From Acidobacteria bacterium CG_4_9_14_3_um_filter_49_7 (GTDB lineage: Bacteria > Acidobacteriota > Holophagae > Thermotomaculales > Thermotomaculaceae), in contig PFTO01000042.1 of assembly GCA_002789615.1 (NCBI GenBank), forward strand, positions 1-5,544: a stretch of DNA of 5,544 bases, read 5' to 3'. Positions 1-5,544 of the stretch are shown piece by piece (position 1 is the first letter of the stretch; the number at the start of each line of letters is the position of its first letter). The notes under the pieces were generated by a model, which worked only from the letters and a program-made list of their open reading frames with translations, had not been told where the DNA came from and ran no database searches. The translations under genes were made by a program, and so were the position numbers.

Positions 1-68
1 TGGTCTACGTGACCGATGGTGCCAATATTAACATGCGGTTTTGTTCTTTCGAATTTTGCCTTCGCCAT
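1..68 (-). CDS. tuf: Elongation factor Tu, N-terminal fragment
   Basis: This is the 5' end of the EF-Tu gene, cut by the left edge of the window after 22 full codons. EF-Tu is the cytoplasmic GTPase that brings aminoacyl-tRNA to the ribosome. The visible peptide starts [14 protein letters not shown] and runs on into IGTIGHVD. This is the invariant EF-Tu N-terminus, ending just inside the G1 (P-loop) region of the GTP-binding domain. The ATG at 68-66 is preceded by a strong Shine-Dalgarno sequence (AGGAG, 81-77, inside GAAAGGAGAG) eight bases upstream, so the start is secure. It lies 38 bases downstream of tRNA-Thr on the same strand, the familiar tRNA-tuf transcription unit. Whether it is the only tuf copy cannot be told here. 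Recognition is from the conserved N-terminus alone, but the match is unambiguous. Confidence 0.97.
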
Positions 69-106
69 TGGTTTCTCTCCTTTCACTAAAGAGTTTTCTA
101 TAAAAA

Positions 107-182
107 TGGAGCCCACGACCGGACTTGAACCGGTGACCCCGTCCTTACCAAGGACGTGCTCTACCGACTGAGCCACGTGGGC
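107..182 (-). tRNA. tRNA-Thr (anticodon GGT)
   Basis: This is a 76-base tRNA gene with the CCA end encoded (109-107). The acceptor stem is a perfect 7 bp pair (GCCCACG with CGTGGGC). The T arm is ACCGG/CCGGT around TTCAAGT, and the anticodon stem is CGTCC/GGACG around the loop TTGGTAA. The anticodon GGT (149-147) sits at positions 34-36 and reads ACC/ACU threonine codons. It is the last of three tandem tRNAs and lies 38 bases before the tuf start codon, so it is probably processed from a shared tRNA-tuf transcript. Confidence 0.98.
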
Positions 183-207
183 ATATTTCTTGATTCCACA
201 AAAAATA

Positions 208-284
208 TGGAGCGGGAAACGGGACTCGAACCCGCGACCCTCAGCTTGGAAGGCTGATGCTCTAGCCAACTGAGCTACTCCCGC
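208..284 (-). tRNA. tRNA-Gly (anticodon TCC)
   Basis: This is a 77-base tRNA gene with encoded CCA (210-208). The acceptor stem GCGGGAG pairs with TTCCCGC, with one G-U wobble at the base. The T arm is GCGGG/CCCGT around TTCGAGT. The anticodon stem TCAGC/GCTGA encloses the loop CTTCCAA. The anticodon TCC (250-248) reads GGA/GGG glycine codons. It lies 7 bases after tRNA-Tyr and 25 bases before tRNA-Thr. The tight spacing implies processing from one precursor. Confidence 0.98.
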
Positions 285-291
285 TAAAACA

Positions 292-377
292 TGGTGGGGA
301 GAGGAGGATTCGAACCTCCGAAGCCATCCGGCGACAGATTTACAGTCTGTTCCCTTTGACCGCTCGGGAACCTCCCC
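292..377 (-). tRNA. tRNA-Tyr (anticodon GTA)
   Basis: This is an 86-base class II tRNA gene with a long variable arm (GCC/GGC stem) and encoded CCA (294-292). The acceptor stem GGGGAGG pairs with TCTCCCC, with a terminal wobble and discriminator A. The T arm is GGAGG/CCTCC around TTCGAAT. The anticodon stem ACAGA/TCTGT encloses the loop CTGTAAA. The anticodon GTA lies at 343-341. It is the first tRNA of the Tyr-Gly-Thr-tuf cluster. E. coli has the same Tyr-Gly-Thr order upstream of tufB, with an additional tRNA-Thr in front. Confidence 0.98.
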
Positions 378-384
378 ACTTCTA

Positions 385-401
385 CCAGGAAATAACCCTG
401 G
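385..401 (-). other. Small hairpin in the tRNA-tuf leader
   Basis: CCAGG and CCTGG form a 5 bp inverted repeat around the 7-base loop GTTATTT. It lies 7 bases upstream of the mature tRNA-Tyr 5' end. If the proximal promoter candidate at 412-439 is used, the hairpin would sit at the extreme 5' end of the primary transcript. It has no T-run, so it does not look like a terminator. A role in RNase P access or transcript stability is only a guess, and a stem this short may be chance. Confidence 0.3.
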
Positions 402-411
402 CAAAGATAGT

Positions 412-439
412 ATGGTAACAGAAAATCTTTGGATTGCAA
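412..439 (-). promoter_or_regulatory. Candidate sigma70-type promoter, proximal, for tRNA-tuf
   Basis: On the minus strand TTGCAA (439-434, 4 of 6 to the -35 consensus) is followed after 16 bases by TACCAT (417-412, 4 of 6, keeping the key T-A and A-T positions of the -10 box). Transcription would start near 405, about 28 bases before tRNA-Tyr. The position is right for a stable-RNA promoter, but the match to consensus is only moderate. Confidence 0.4.
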
Positions 440-454
440 GGGAAAATGTCATGA

Positions 455-483
455 AAAATACATCTTTCACGAAGCAGGGTCAG
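455..483 (-). promoter_or_regulatory. Candidate sigma70-type promoter, distal, for tRNA-tuf
   Basis: CTGACC (483-478, 4 of 6 to TTGACA) and TATTTT (460-455, 4 of 6 to TATAAT) are separated by the ideal 17 bases on the minus strand. This lies between the hemC stop codon and the proximal candidate. Two tandem promoters would be normal for a tRNA operon, but neither box is strong and a chance match in this AT-rich gap is possible. Confidence 0.3.
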
Positions 484-511
484 AATATCGATAACTTCAT
501 CATTTAGCTGT

Positions 512-1435
512 CTATATTCCTTCCGTTTCCCTTATTTTTTCCAGAATATCAGACCCTCCGTCAGCCAGCATGGCCTGTCCAAGACTTTCTCCCGCCTCTT
601 CAAATCCGTCAATCGGCAATACCAGTTCATGGCGCACCGCATTTGTTCCATCTATGCTGCCGATATAGCCCCGAATTTGGAATTTTTTCCCAAAAGTGGC
701 GTAGCAACCCACCGGAACTTTACATCCGCCCTCTACAATCCGGAGGAAGGCCCGCTCCTGAATAGTGGTCATGCGAGTGGCCTTGTGGTCAATGGCGGAA
801 ACAATTTCATGGACCGGGAAATCATCCTGCCTGGTTTCCACAGCCACGACCCCTTGGGCCACAGCTGGAATCAAAACATCTTCCGGAATCAGGTCTGCCA
901 CCACCGACTCCAGGCCCAGACGCTTCACACCCGCATAAGCAAGAATAATCGCATCATATTCGCCGTTCTCAAGCTTCCGCAACCGCGTGTCTACGTTACC
1001 CCTCAATTCTCTGGTTTCTACGTTGGGGAACCGGCTCTTCAACTGGCTGACCCGACGCAGACTCCCCGTGCCGACAACGACTTCACCTTCCAGATCTGAA
1101 AGGTGAATTTTGCTGGAAATCAACGCGTCCAGCGGCTTTTCCCTTTCCAGAAAAGCGGAAAGCTGAAAACGCGGATCGATTTCAGATGGAAGGTCCTTGC
1201 AGCTGTGCACGGCCAGGTCAATTTCCCCTTTATCCAGTGCCAACTCAAGTTGCTTGGTAAACAGGCCCACCCCGCCCATCTGATTCAACGGCGTTTTCTG
1301 GTCAAGATCGCCGGTGGTTTTGATAATCTGAATAACAAATTCGTGGTCGACGTGGATCTGTTCCAGCAGTCGTTTCGCATGTTCCGCCTGCCACAAAGCA
1401 AGTTTGGATCCTCTGGTTCCAATTCTTATCTGCAT
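512..1435 (-). CDS. hemC: Hydroxymethylbilane synthase (porphobilinogen deaminase)
   Basis: This cytoplasmic enzyme joins four porphobilinogen molecules head to tail into hydroxymethylbilane, the linear tetrapyrrole precursor. At 307 residues it is full length for the family. Residues known from E. coli HemC are in place: Arg8 in IGTRGS, the catalytic Asp81 in HSCKDLP, Arg127-Arg128 in GTGSLRR, and Arg145 and Arg151 in ELRGNVDTRL. Cys238 in the EGGCKVPVG motif is the attachment site of the dipyrromethane cofactor. One small oddity is PAVAQGVV at residues 190-197, where most relatives read PAVGQGA. The ATG at 1435 has a purine-rich Shine-Dalgarno (AAAGGGGAG) about 4 bases upstream. It starts 16 bases after the hemA stop codon and is the last heme gene of the operon here. 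hemD, which often follows hemC, is absent and tRNA-Tyr comes next. Confidence 0.97.
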   Translation of the reverse strand: MQIRIGTRGSKLALWQAEHAKRLLEQIHVDHEFVIQIIKTTGDLDQKTPLNQMGGVGLFTKQLELALDKGEIDLAVHSCKDLPSEIDPRFQLSAFLEREKPLDALISSKIHLSDLEGEVVVGTGSLRRVSQLKSRFPNVETRELRGNVDTRLRKLENGEYDAIILAYAGVKRLGLESVVADLIPEDVLIPAVAQGVVAVETRQDDFPVHEIVSAIDHKATRMTTIQERAFLRIVEGGCKVPVGCYATFGKKFQIRGYIGSIDGTNAVRHELVLPIDGFEEAGESLGQAMLADGGSDILEKIRETEGI

Positions 1436-1451
1436 TGCTCTCCCCTTTCAT

Positions 1452-2717
1452 TCAGTCTAATTTGAATATTGATCTGAAAAATGACACCAGCCCGCCCTCC
1501 AGGTTCTCTTCCCTGGCAGCCCGCTTCAATTCCGTAATGGGTTGATGCAACATTTTGTTCATGACGGAATAGCTGAGACGATCCAGCTCTCTTCTGACTT
1601 CTTCAGAACACCCGTGCAAATTTTTCAGAGATTTTTCCAGTTCTTCCTTTCTCATGGCTTCAACGTTCTGGCGCAATTCCACGATGACAGGGTTCACATC
1701 CTGCATCCTGCGCCATTTCTCATATTCCCGGACACGGCGGGCAATAAGCTGAGCCGCTTTCTCTGCTTCTTTCTTCCGTTTTTCCTTATTGGCTTCGATC
1801 ACCTTCTGTAAATCATCAATATCAAAAAGAAATACACCTGGCAGGTCTCCAACTTCCGGTTCAATATCCCGGGGAACTGCAATATCTATCAATAGCAGTG
1901 AAGCAGATTTCCGCTTTCTGAGAGCAGCTTCCACATCCGCCTTGCCAATTATCGATTCCGGTGATCCGGTTGAACTGACGACAATATCCGCAACTTCAAG
2001 TGCTTCCCGTAAATTTCCCAATGGATACGGATGTCCGTCGAATCGACTGGCCAATCGCTCCGCCCGGGAAAACGTCCGGTTGGTTACATCCACTGCGTCT
2101 ACACCGCGTTCTTTCAAATGAGTTGCCGCCAGTTCGCACATTTCTCCGGCGCCCACCAGCAACGCACGTTTCCCCTTCAATTCGCCAAATACTTTACGTG
2201 CCAGTTCAACTGCCACGTAAGAAATGGATACAGCATTCCGCGCAATCTCAGTCTGCGTTCGCACCTGCTTTACTGTTTGAATCGTGTGGCGGTAGATGCT
2301 GGATAACCGTTTTCCGGCGGTACCCGCCTCAATGGCGCGATCAAAGGCATCCTTCACCTGACCGGTAATCTGTGGCTCACCCAATACCATTGATTCCAGA
2401 CCGGATGCCACGCTGAAAATGTGCTCAACCGCCTTCAGCCCCCAGAATTGGTAAATATGTTCCCGAATTTCAGAAAGTGGTACGCCTGCACGATCGGCAA
2501 GAAAAGAGACTAAATTCGCTTCTCCCTTGTCGTCGTCCGGCACAAATGCCACAAGCTCAGTCCGGTTGCACGTGGAAAGAATAACCAGCTCCCTCAAATC
2601 GGAGTCCCGGGTAAGTTTGTTCAACGCTTCTTTCAGATCCTCCGGATTCAGTCCCACCTTCTCCCGCAATTCAACCGGTGCCGTTTCGTGATTCAATCCA
2701 ACCAGAACCAGTCCCAT
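1452..2717 (-). CDS. hemA: Glutamyl-tRNA reductase
   Basis: This is the first committed enzyme of the C5 route to tetrapyrroles. It reduces the glutamate of Glu-tRNA(Glu) to glutamate-1-semialdehyde with NADPH. The 421 residues match the usual family length. The catalytic domain carries GLNHETAPVELRE (residues 7-19), the nucleophile Cys50 in STCNRTEL, and His99 ahead of ASGLESMVLGEPQ (104-116). The NADPH-binding Rossmann fold begins at LLVGAGEM (186-193), with VTNRT at 211-215 and LIDIAVPRDIEP at 276-287. A charged helical dimerization region follows from about 301 to 400. The ATG directly abuts the stop codon of the upstream membrane-protein gene (TAGATG). GGAG (2729-2726) lies 8 bases upstream, inside that gene, which points to coupled translation. 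HemA is commonly limited by heme feedback and proteolysis, but no such signal can be read here. Confidence 0.98.
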   Translation of the reverse strand: MGLVLVGLNHETAPVELREKVGLNPEDLKEALNKLTRDSDLRELVILSTCNRTELVAFVPDDDKGEANLVSFLADRAGVPLSEIREHIYQFWGLKAVEHIFSVASGLESMVLGEPQITGQVKDAFDRAIEAGTAGKRLSSIYRHTIQTVKQVRTQTEIARNAVSISYVAVELARKVFGELKGKRALLVGAGEMCELAATHLKERGVDAVDVTNRTFSRAERLASRFDGHPYPLGNLREALEVADIVVSSTGSPESIIGKADVEAALRKRKSASLLLIDIAVPRDIEPEVGDLPGVFLFDIDDLQKVIEANKEKRKKEAEKAAQLIARRVREYEKWRRMQDVNPVIVELRQNVEAMRKEELEKSLKNLHGCSEEVRRELDRLSYSVMNKMLHQPITELKRAAREENLEGGLVSFFRSIFKLD

Positions 2718-3545
2718 CTATTTCGCTCCATATGATTTTTTCAGGGTATGAATGGACGGCAGGAAGCTGCTGACCAGGAAAGAAAACAGAATCAGTACCA
2801 CACACCAGACAACCGCCACAGCAAACCTGTGCCCCCGAATCCGATCCGACACCTTTCCATAAAAAAGCCAGGCATATATCACCCACATGGCCGCGGACCA
2901 GATTACCTTGGGGTCAAAATACCATCCCGGACCCCATACCTTCGCCGCCCAGAAAAATCCGATGAGCAATCCTGTTGTCATCAAGGGGAAACCCGCTGAC
3001 ACTCCGAGTCCGGTCATCTCCTCCAGTTTACCCAGAGACGGGAGTCTGGAATACCACTGGTTGAAGCGTTTGGATTTCAAATTTTTCTCCTGGATCAAGT
3101 ACATAACTGAAGATGCGAAGGCAAGGATGAACAATGCCTCTCCCAGCATGAGAAACCCCGTATGAATTCCCAGAAGAAAAGGGGATGCCATTTTGAGCTG
3201 CGCTACCTGAACGTTCCTGGAAAACAGAGAAACGATGTTGAAGAAAAATCCAACCGGGACAAGAAAAGTGCCCAGAAGTTGCATTTTGAAGCGAAATTCA
3301 AAAAGGAAATACAAAAGATAGATAAGCATTGCCAGAAAATTGTAGCTGAGAAAAGGTGTGATTACCGGTTGAGTATTGTGCTGCACTCCCTGAATTGCGA
3401 GGAATAGCATCAACATCAAGGTGCCTGCCGCCAGTATGGATGAGGCAGCCACAAAGACCGGTCGGCTCTTTTTGTACGCAAATATGAAGAATAGAATCAA
3501 CGCAACGAAGTTGGCTACTACAGACAGCTCATAGAGTATCCTCAT
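2718..3545 (-). CDS. ccsA: CcsA/HemX-family cytochrome c assembly-type membrane protein
   Basis: This 275-residue polytopic membrane protein has about eight hydrophobic segments, near residues 5-23, 31-52, 66-84, 92-108, 122-150, 184-202, 214-230 and 242-262. Features of the CcsA/CcmC/HemX superfamily are His128 (in IHTGFLMLGEA), a tryptophan-rich WWD-type segment at 204-221 containing DPK, and His266 in FLPSIHTL. In true CcsA proteins two such histidines and the WWD segment handle heme for attachment to cytochrome c. Here the WWD core is divergent: Phe210 where CcsA usually has Trp, and Val214 where it usually has Glu. Together with its place directly before hemA, this allows a HemX reading. 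Bacillus HemX, encoded beside hemA, is reported to affect HemA level. The start ATG overlaps the oxidase stop (ATGA), with AAGGAG at 3556-3551 as ribosome-binding site. The family is secure; heme export versus HemA control is open. Confidence 0.87.
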   Translation of the reverse strand: MRILYELSVVANFVALILFFIFAYKKSRPVFVAASSILAAGTLMLMLFLAIQGVQHNTQPVITPFLSYNFLAMLIYLLYFLFEFRFKMQLLGTFLVPVGFFFNIVSLFSRNVQVAQLKMASPFLLGIHTGFLMLGEALFILAFASSVMYLIQEKNLKSKRFNQWYSRLPSLGKLEEMTGLGVSAGFPLMTTGLLIGFFWAAKVWGPGWYFDPKVIWSAAMWVIYAWLFYGKVSDRIRGHRFAVAVVWCVVLILFSFLVSSFLPSIHTLKKSYGAK

Positions 3546-4894
3546 TCCTTCTCCTTAGTCAGAAATTCCTGCACTCGCTCAGCCGTGTTAAAGGCTGCCA
3601 GTGTGCAATCATTGATTCCAATACCATAAAATGCGTTTCCGGTTACAAAAAGTCCCGGGACTGAAGCAGCCGCGGCCTCCATTCTTTCTACAATCCGGTA
3701 GTGGCCCGTGTAGTACTGTGGAATTGCGCGCCGCCATTTGAAAAGTCCGATGTTTTCCAGTTCCCGCCGTTCCACTTTCAGGAATCCGGCCAATTCTTCA
3801 GACGCTGCATTGACCAGCATAGCCTGATCCATGTCCCGAACCTCATAGTGACGATCGCCACCCAACATCACCGTTACCAGATCATATTTATCTGTTCCCC
3901 TGTTGGGGAAAATTCCAGAAGAATACAACGCACCCAGAATTCCGCTCTTCTCAACAGATGGGATCAGAAATCCGAATCCATCCACAACTCCCTTCTTCAC
4001 GGCGAATGGCACAATTGCCATTGGTGGATACGGCACCGAGGCGAGGTCTTCTCTGACATCTTTCAACCCTGGAACCGTCATTTCCGCTAAACTGTATGCT
4101 GGAACCGCGAGCACGACTGCGTCGTATGCACCGCAGCCATGGTCCAGATGAAAGCCGTCTGCTTCCTTTCGAATCTCCAGAACCTCACTGCCTGCATGAA
4201 GGTGGAAAGCACCTGACAACGCCAACATCTCAATGAGCTGCCCCATCCCGTTTTCGAACGAAGTCAGCCGGCCGGAAGGCGATGCCTTTTTTGATCGAAG
4301 TTTCAGCATCGCCATGATCAGGCTGCCATATTGCATTTCCAGTTCATGAATCCTCGGGAAACAGGAAGCCAGGCTCAGCTTGTCTACATTACCTGCAAAA
4401 ACTCCACTGACCATGGGGTCCAGCATCCAGGTTACCGCCTGCTCACCGAGTCGGCGCTGTCCGAAATCGGCAATGGTCTCGTCTTCACTCCCCACTTTCT
4501 TATGAACGAACGGTTCCTTCATGATGCGCAGTTTCCCTCCGAAGGAGAGAATGGATGAAGTGAAAAACTTCAGCGGCGTGTCCGGCAATGTAACCAGATG
4601 CCCGCGTTTTACAATCATGCGTTTTTCAGCTTTCGCGTTTGCCGGAAGCAGTGTCTCCTGTTGTTCCAGCATATCCACAATCTTCAGCGTGGTGGGTTTG
4701 CCGGAAAGAAAACCATTTGGACCCGTTTCCATCAGAAACCCATCATTCCGATAGCTGGCAATGGTGCCGCCGGGTGTTCTATTTTTCTCAAAGACATCAA
4801 TCTCTGCACCGGGAATTCTCCGGCCCATCACAAAGGCCGTTCCCAATCCGGAAATTCCGCCGCCGATTACTGCAATTCTCAAAACACCTCCCAT
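3542..4894 (-). CDS. hemY: FAD-dependent protoporphyrinogen/coproporphyrinogen oxidase (HemY type)
   Basis: This flavoenzyme uses oxygen to aromatize the porphyrinogen ring late in heme synthesis. It belongs to the FAD/amine-oxidase fold family often annotated HemG or HemY, not the FMN flavodoxin-like HemG of E. coli. The N-terminal FAD-binding motif is IGGGISGLG (residues 10-18), followed by Glu36 in VFEKN for the ADP ribose, PGGTI at 41-45 and the family signature METGPNGFLS at 55-64. DPMVSGVFAGN (159-169) is also typical. The C-terminal FAD motif is VTGNAFYGIGIND at 417-429. The 450 residues fit the family. The gene follows hemH by 10 bases and its stop overlaps the next start by 4. The ATG at 4894 has only a weak ribosome-binding site; an in-frame TTG at 4882 is better supported. 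Whether the substrate is protoporphyrinogen or coproporphyrinogen cannot be decided from motifs. Confidence 0.94.
   Translation of the reverse strand: MGGVLRIAVIGGGISGLGTAFVMGRRIPGAEIDVFEKNRTPGGTIASYRNDGFLMETGPNGFLSGKPTTLKIVDMLEQQETLLPANAKAEKRMIVKRGHLVTLPDTPLKFFTSSILSFGGKLRIMKEPFVHKKVGSEDETIADFGQRRLGEQAVTWMLDPMVSGVFAGNVDKLSLASCFPRIHELEMQYGSLIMAMLKLRSKKASPSGRLTSFENGMGQLIEMLALSGAFHLHAGSEVLEIRKEADGFHLDHGCGAYDAVVLAVPAYSLAEMTVPGLKDVREDLASVPYPPMAIVPFAVKKGVVDGFGFLIPSVEKSGILGALYSSGIFPNRGTDKYDLVTVMLGGDRHYEVRDMDQAMLVNAASEELAGFLKVERRELENIGLFKWRRAIPQYYTGHYRIVERMEAAAASVPGLFVTGNAFYGIGINDCTLAAFNTAERVQEFLTKEKE
4887..4891 (-). promoter_or_regulatory. Shine-Dalgarno GGAGG inside the annotated hemY start
   Basis: The strong GGAGG (within GGGAGGTG, 4892-4885) lies just after the annotated ATG, not before it. 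It sits 4 bases upstream of an in-frame TTG at 4882-4880. Starting there would remove four residues and give a protein beginning M-RIAVIGGG, the usual N-terminus in this family. The ATG at 4894 has only ACGGA upstream. I therefore think the true start may be the TTG. Confidence 0.5.
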
Positions 4895-4904
4895 GAAGAT
4901 CCGT

Positions 4905-5544
4905 TCATGCCGGGGTTTCGTCTGATTCCAGCACTTTCAACTGGCTGCCGGCATAATCCAGCAGGAAATCCAGGAAATCGCCATGCGCGTTAAAACAGGG
5001 AACCCGATCCACCTGCTCCACTCCCATTTTACCAGCAAACTCCCGCAAGTACAGATCCAGCTCATAAAGAGTCTCGGAATTGTCCACCGTGAAGCTCAAC
5101 GGTGCTACAATCAACCGCCTGATTCCGTCTTTTGCCAGGGCTCGAACAGTCTCCTCCAGAAACGGTCCGACCCACTTCACAGGTCCCAGAGGGCTTTGAA
5201 ACGCCAGTTTCATGGGGATGCCCGGGAATCGAGCACGTATCCATTCTGCCTGTTCCTTCACCTGGCTGATGTAGGGATCACCCTTTCGAACCGTGGACTC
5301 CGGGATTGAGTGGGCGGTCAAAAGGATGGCCGCAGCCGATGGGCCGGATTTTTCCAGGACGCTGTTGATTCGCACGGACAACAATTCGGTGAAGGTGTCA
5401 TTATTATAGTAAGGGGCAACCAGTCTGACACCTTCAAGGCCTTTGACTGCATCTTCCAGGCTCCCATACGACGAAAAAGAATAGTGAGGGAAAGTCGGCA
5501 ACACCAGAACAGGACCCCTCCCTGCGGCCTCCTTCACAACCTCA
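4905..5544 (-). CDS. hemH: Ferrochelatase, C-terminal two thirds (5' end outside the window)
   Basis: Ferrochelatase inserts Fe2+ into the porphyrin ring as the last or next-to-last step of heme synthesis. About 212 codons are visible, against roughly 310-340 for the whole family, and the frame stays open through the right edge, so the N-terminus is simply cut off. A GTG at 5537 is an internal valine, not a start. Conserved landmarks run in order: VLPTFPHYSFSSYGS (like the LPLYPQYS motif), TAHSIPE with the catalytic His (codon 5312-5310), QSPLGPVKWVGP, and VDNSETLYELD. The Glu in SETLYE matches the conserved active-site glutamate. The C-terminus after VPCFNAHGDFLDFLL is short, with no added transmembrane helix and no cysteine cluster for [2Fe-2S]. 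It is the most upstream gene seen of the operon and ends 10 bases before the oxidase ATG. A protoporphyrin or coproporphyrin substrate is possible. Confidence 0.96.
   Translation of the reverse strand, partial: EVVKEAAGRGPVLVLPTFPHYSFSSYGSLEDAVKGLEGVRLVAPYYNNDTFTELLSVRINSVLEKSGPSAAAILLTAHSIPESTVRKGDPYISQVKEQAEWIRARFPGIPMKLAFQSPLGPVKWVGPFLEETVRALAKDGIRRLIVAPLSFTVDNSETLYELDLYLREFAGKMGVEQVDRVPCFNAHGDFLDFLLDYAGSQLKVLESDETPA

Noticed and set aside
107..377. Adjacency of tRNA genes to hemA as a functional link through glutamyl-tRNA.
   Set aside because: The three tRNAs are Tyr, Gly and Thr. None is tRNA-Glu, the HemA substrate, so the adjacency gives no direct metabolic link.
451..470. Inverted repeat GTGAAA...TTTCAT with nearby T-run downstream of hemC, as a possible terminator.
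   Set aside because: Six AT-rich pairs including a terminal wobble, and part of the T-run lies in the loop and stem rather than after the stem. It is too weak for an intrinsic terminator.
486..493. Palindrome TATCGATA in the hemC-tRNA gap, as a possible operator.
   Set aside because: An 8-base AT-rich palindrome occurs by chance often, it is not repeated, and no known regulator site is recognised.
629..1465. Plus-strand open frames of 120-156 codons opposite hemC.
   Set aside because: They are antisense to a clearly conserved gene, have no recognisable domains and show frame-shadow composition.
1542..2368. Several plus-strand open frames opposite hemA.
   Set aside because: Mutually overlapping shadows of hemA, with no protein family signature.
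3701..5309. Plus-strand frames of 75-131 codons opposite the oxidase and hemH genes.
   Set aside because: Shadows of conserved genes, rich in His, Pro, Ser and Arg as expected for antisense translation.
5535..5537. GTG as the start codon of a short 210-residue ferrochelatase.
   Set aside because: The frame continues upstream to the window edge (Glu-Val before it), and the protein would lack the conserved N-terminal third. It is an internal valine of a gene cut by the window.

Overview
The window is an ordinary, densely packed bacterial chromosomal segment. Everything in it reads on the minus strand, from the right edge to the left edge. It holds most of a heme (tetrapyrrole) biosynthesis operon, followed by a translation cluster of three tRNA genes and the start of the elongation factor Tu gene. 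I see no mobile element, CRISPR array, phage gene or foreign-looking island. Base composition looks moderate and even across the genes.

Layout in the direction of transcription: hemH (ferrochelatase, 5' part beyond the right edge, to 4905), a FAD-dependent protoporphyrinogen/coproporphyrinogen oxidase (4894-3542), a CcsA/HemX-type membrane protein (3545-2718), hemA (glutamyl-tRNA reductase, 2717-1452) and hemC (hydroxymethylbilane synthase, 1435-512). The five genes are separated by 10, -4, 0 and 16 bases, so they are almost certainly one translationally coupled operon. A 134-base gap (511-378) then leads to tRNA-Tyr(GTA), tRNA-Gly(TCC) and tRNA-Thr(GGT), all with encoded CCA ends. These are followed by the first 22 codons of tuf. 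This tRNA-tuf arrangement is a classic bacterial cluster, similar to the one upstream of tufB in E. coli.

The heme genes cover the start and the end of the pathway. HemA reduces glutamyl-tRNA to glutamate-1-semialdehyde and HemC makes hydroxymethylbilane. The oxidase and HemH finish the porphyrin and insert iron. hemL, hemB, hemD, hemE and the coproporphyrinogen oxidase/decarboxylase step are not in the window. The CcsA/HemX-type protein is either a heme-handling protein of cytochrome c assembly or a HemX-like modulator of HemA.

The organism is a bacterium that uses the C5 pathway (5-aminolevulinate from glutamyl-tRNA). The HemY-type oxidase and the oxidase-ccsA/hemX-hemA-hemC order fit a lineage outside the enteric gammaproteobacteria, for example the former deltaproteobacteria, Nitrospirota-like groups or a Firmicute. 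I cannot place it more closely from sequence alone. No previously undescribed system was found; the findings below are modest.
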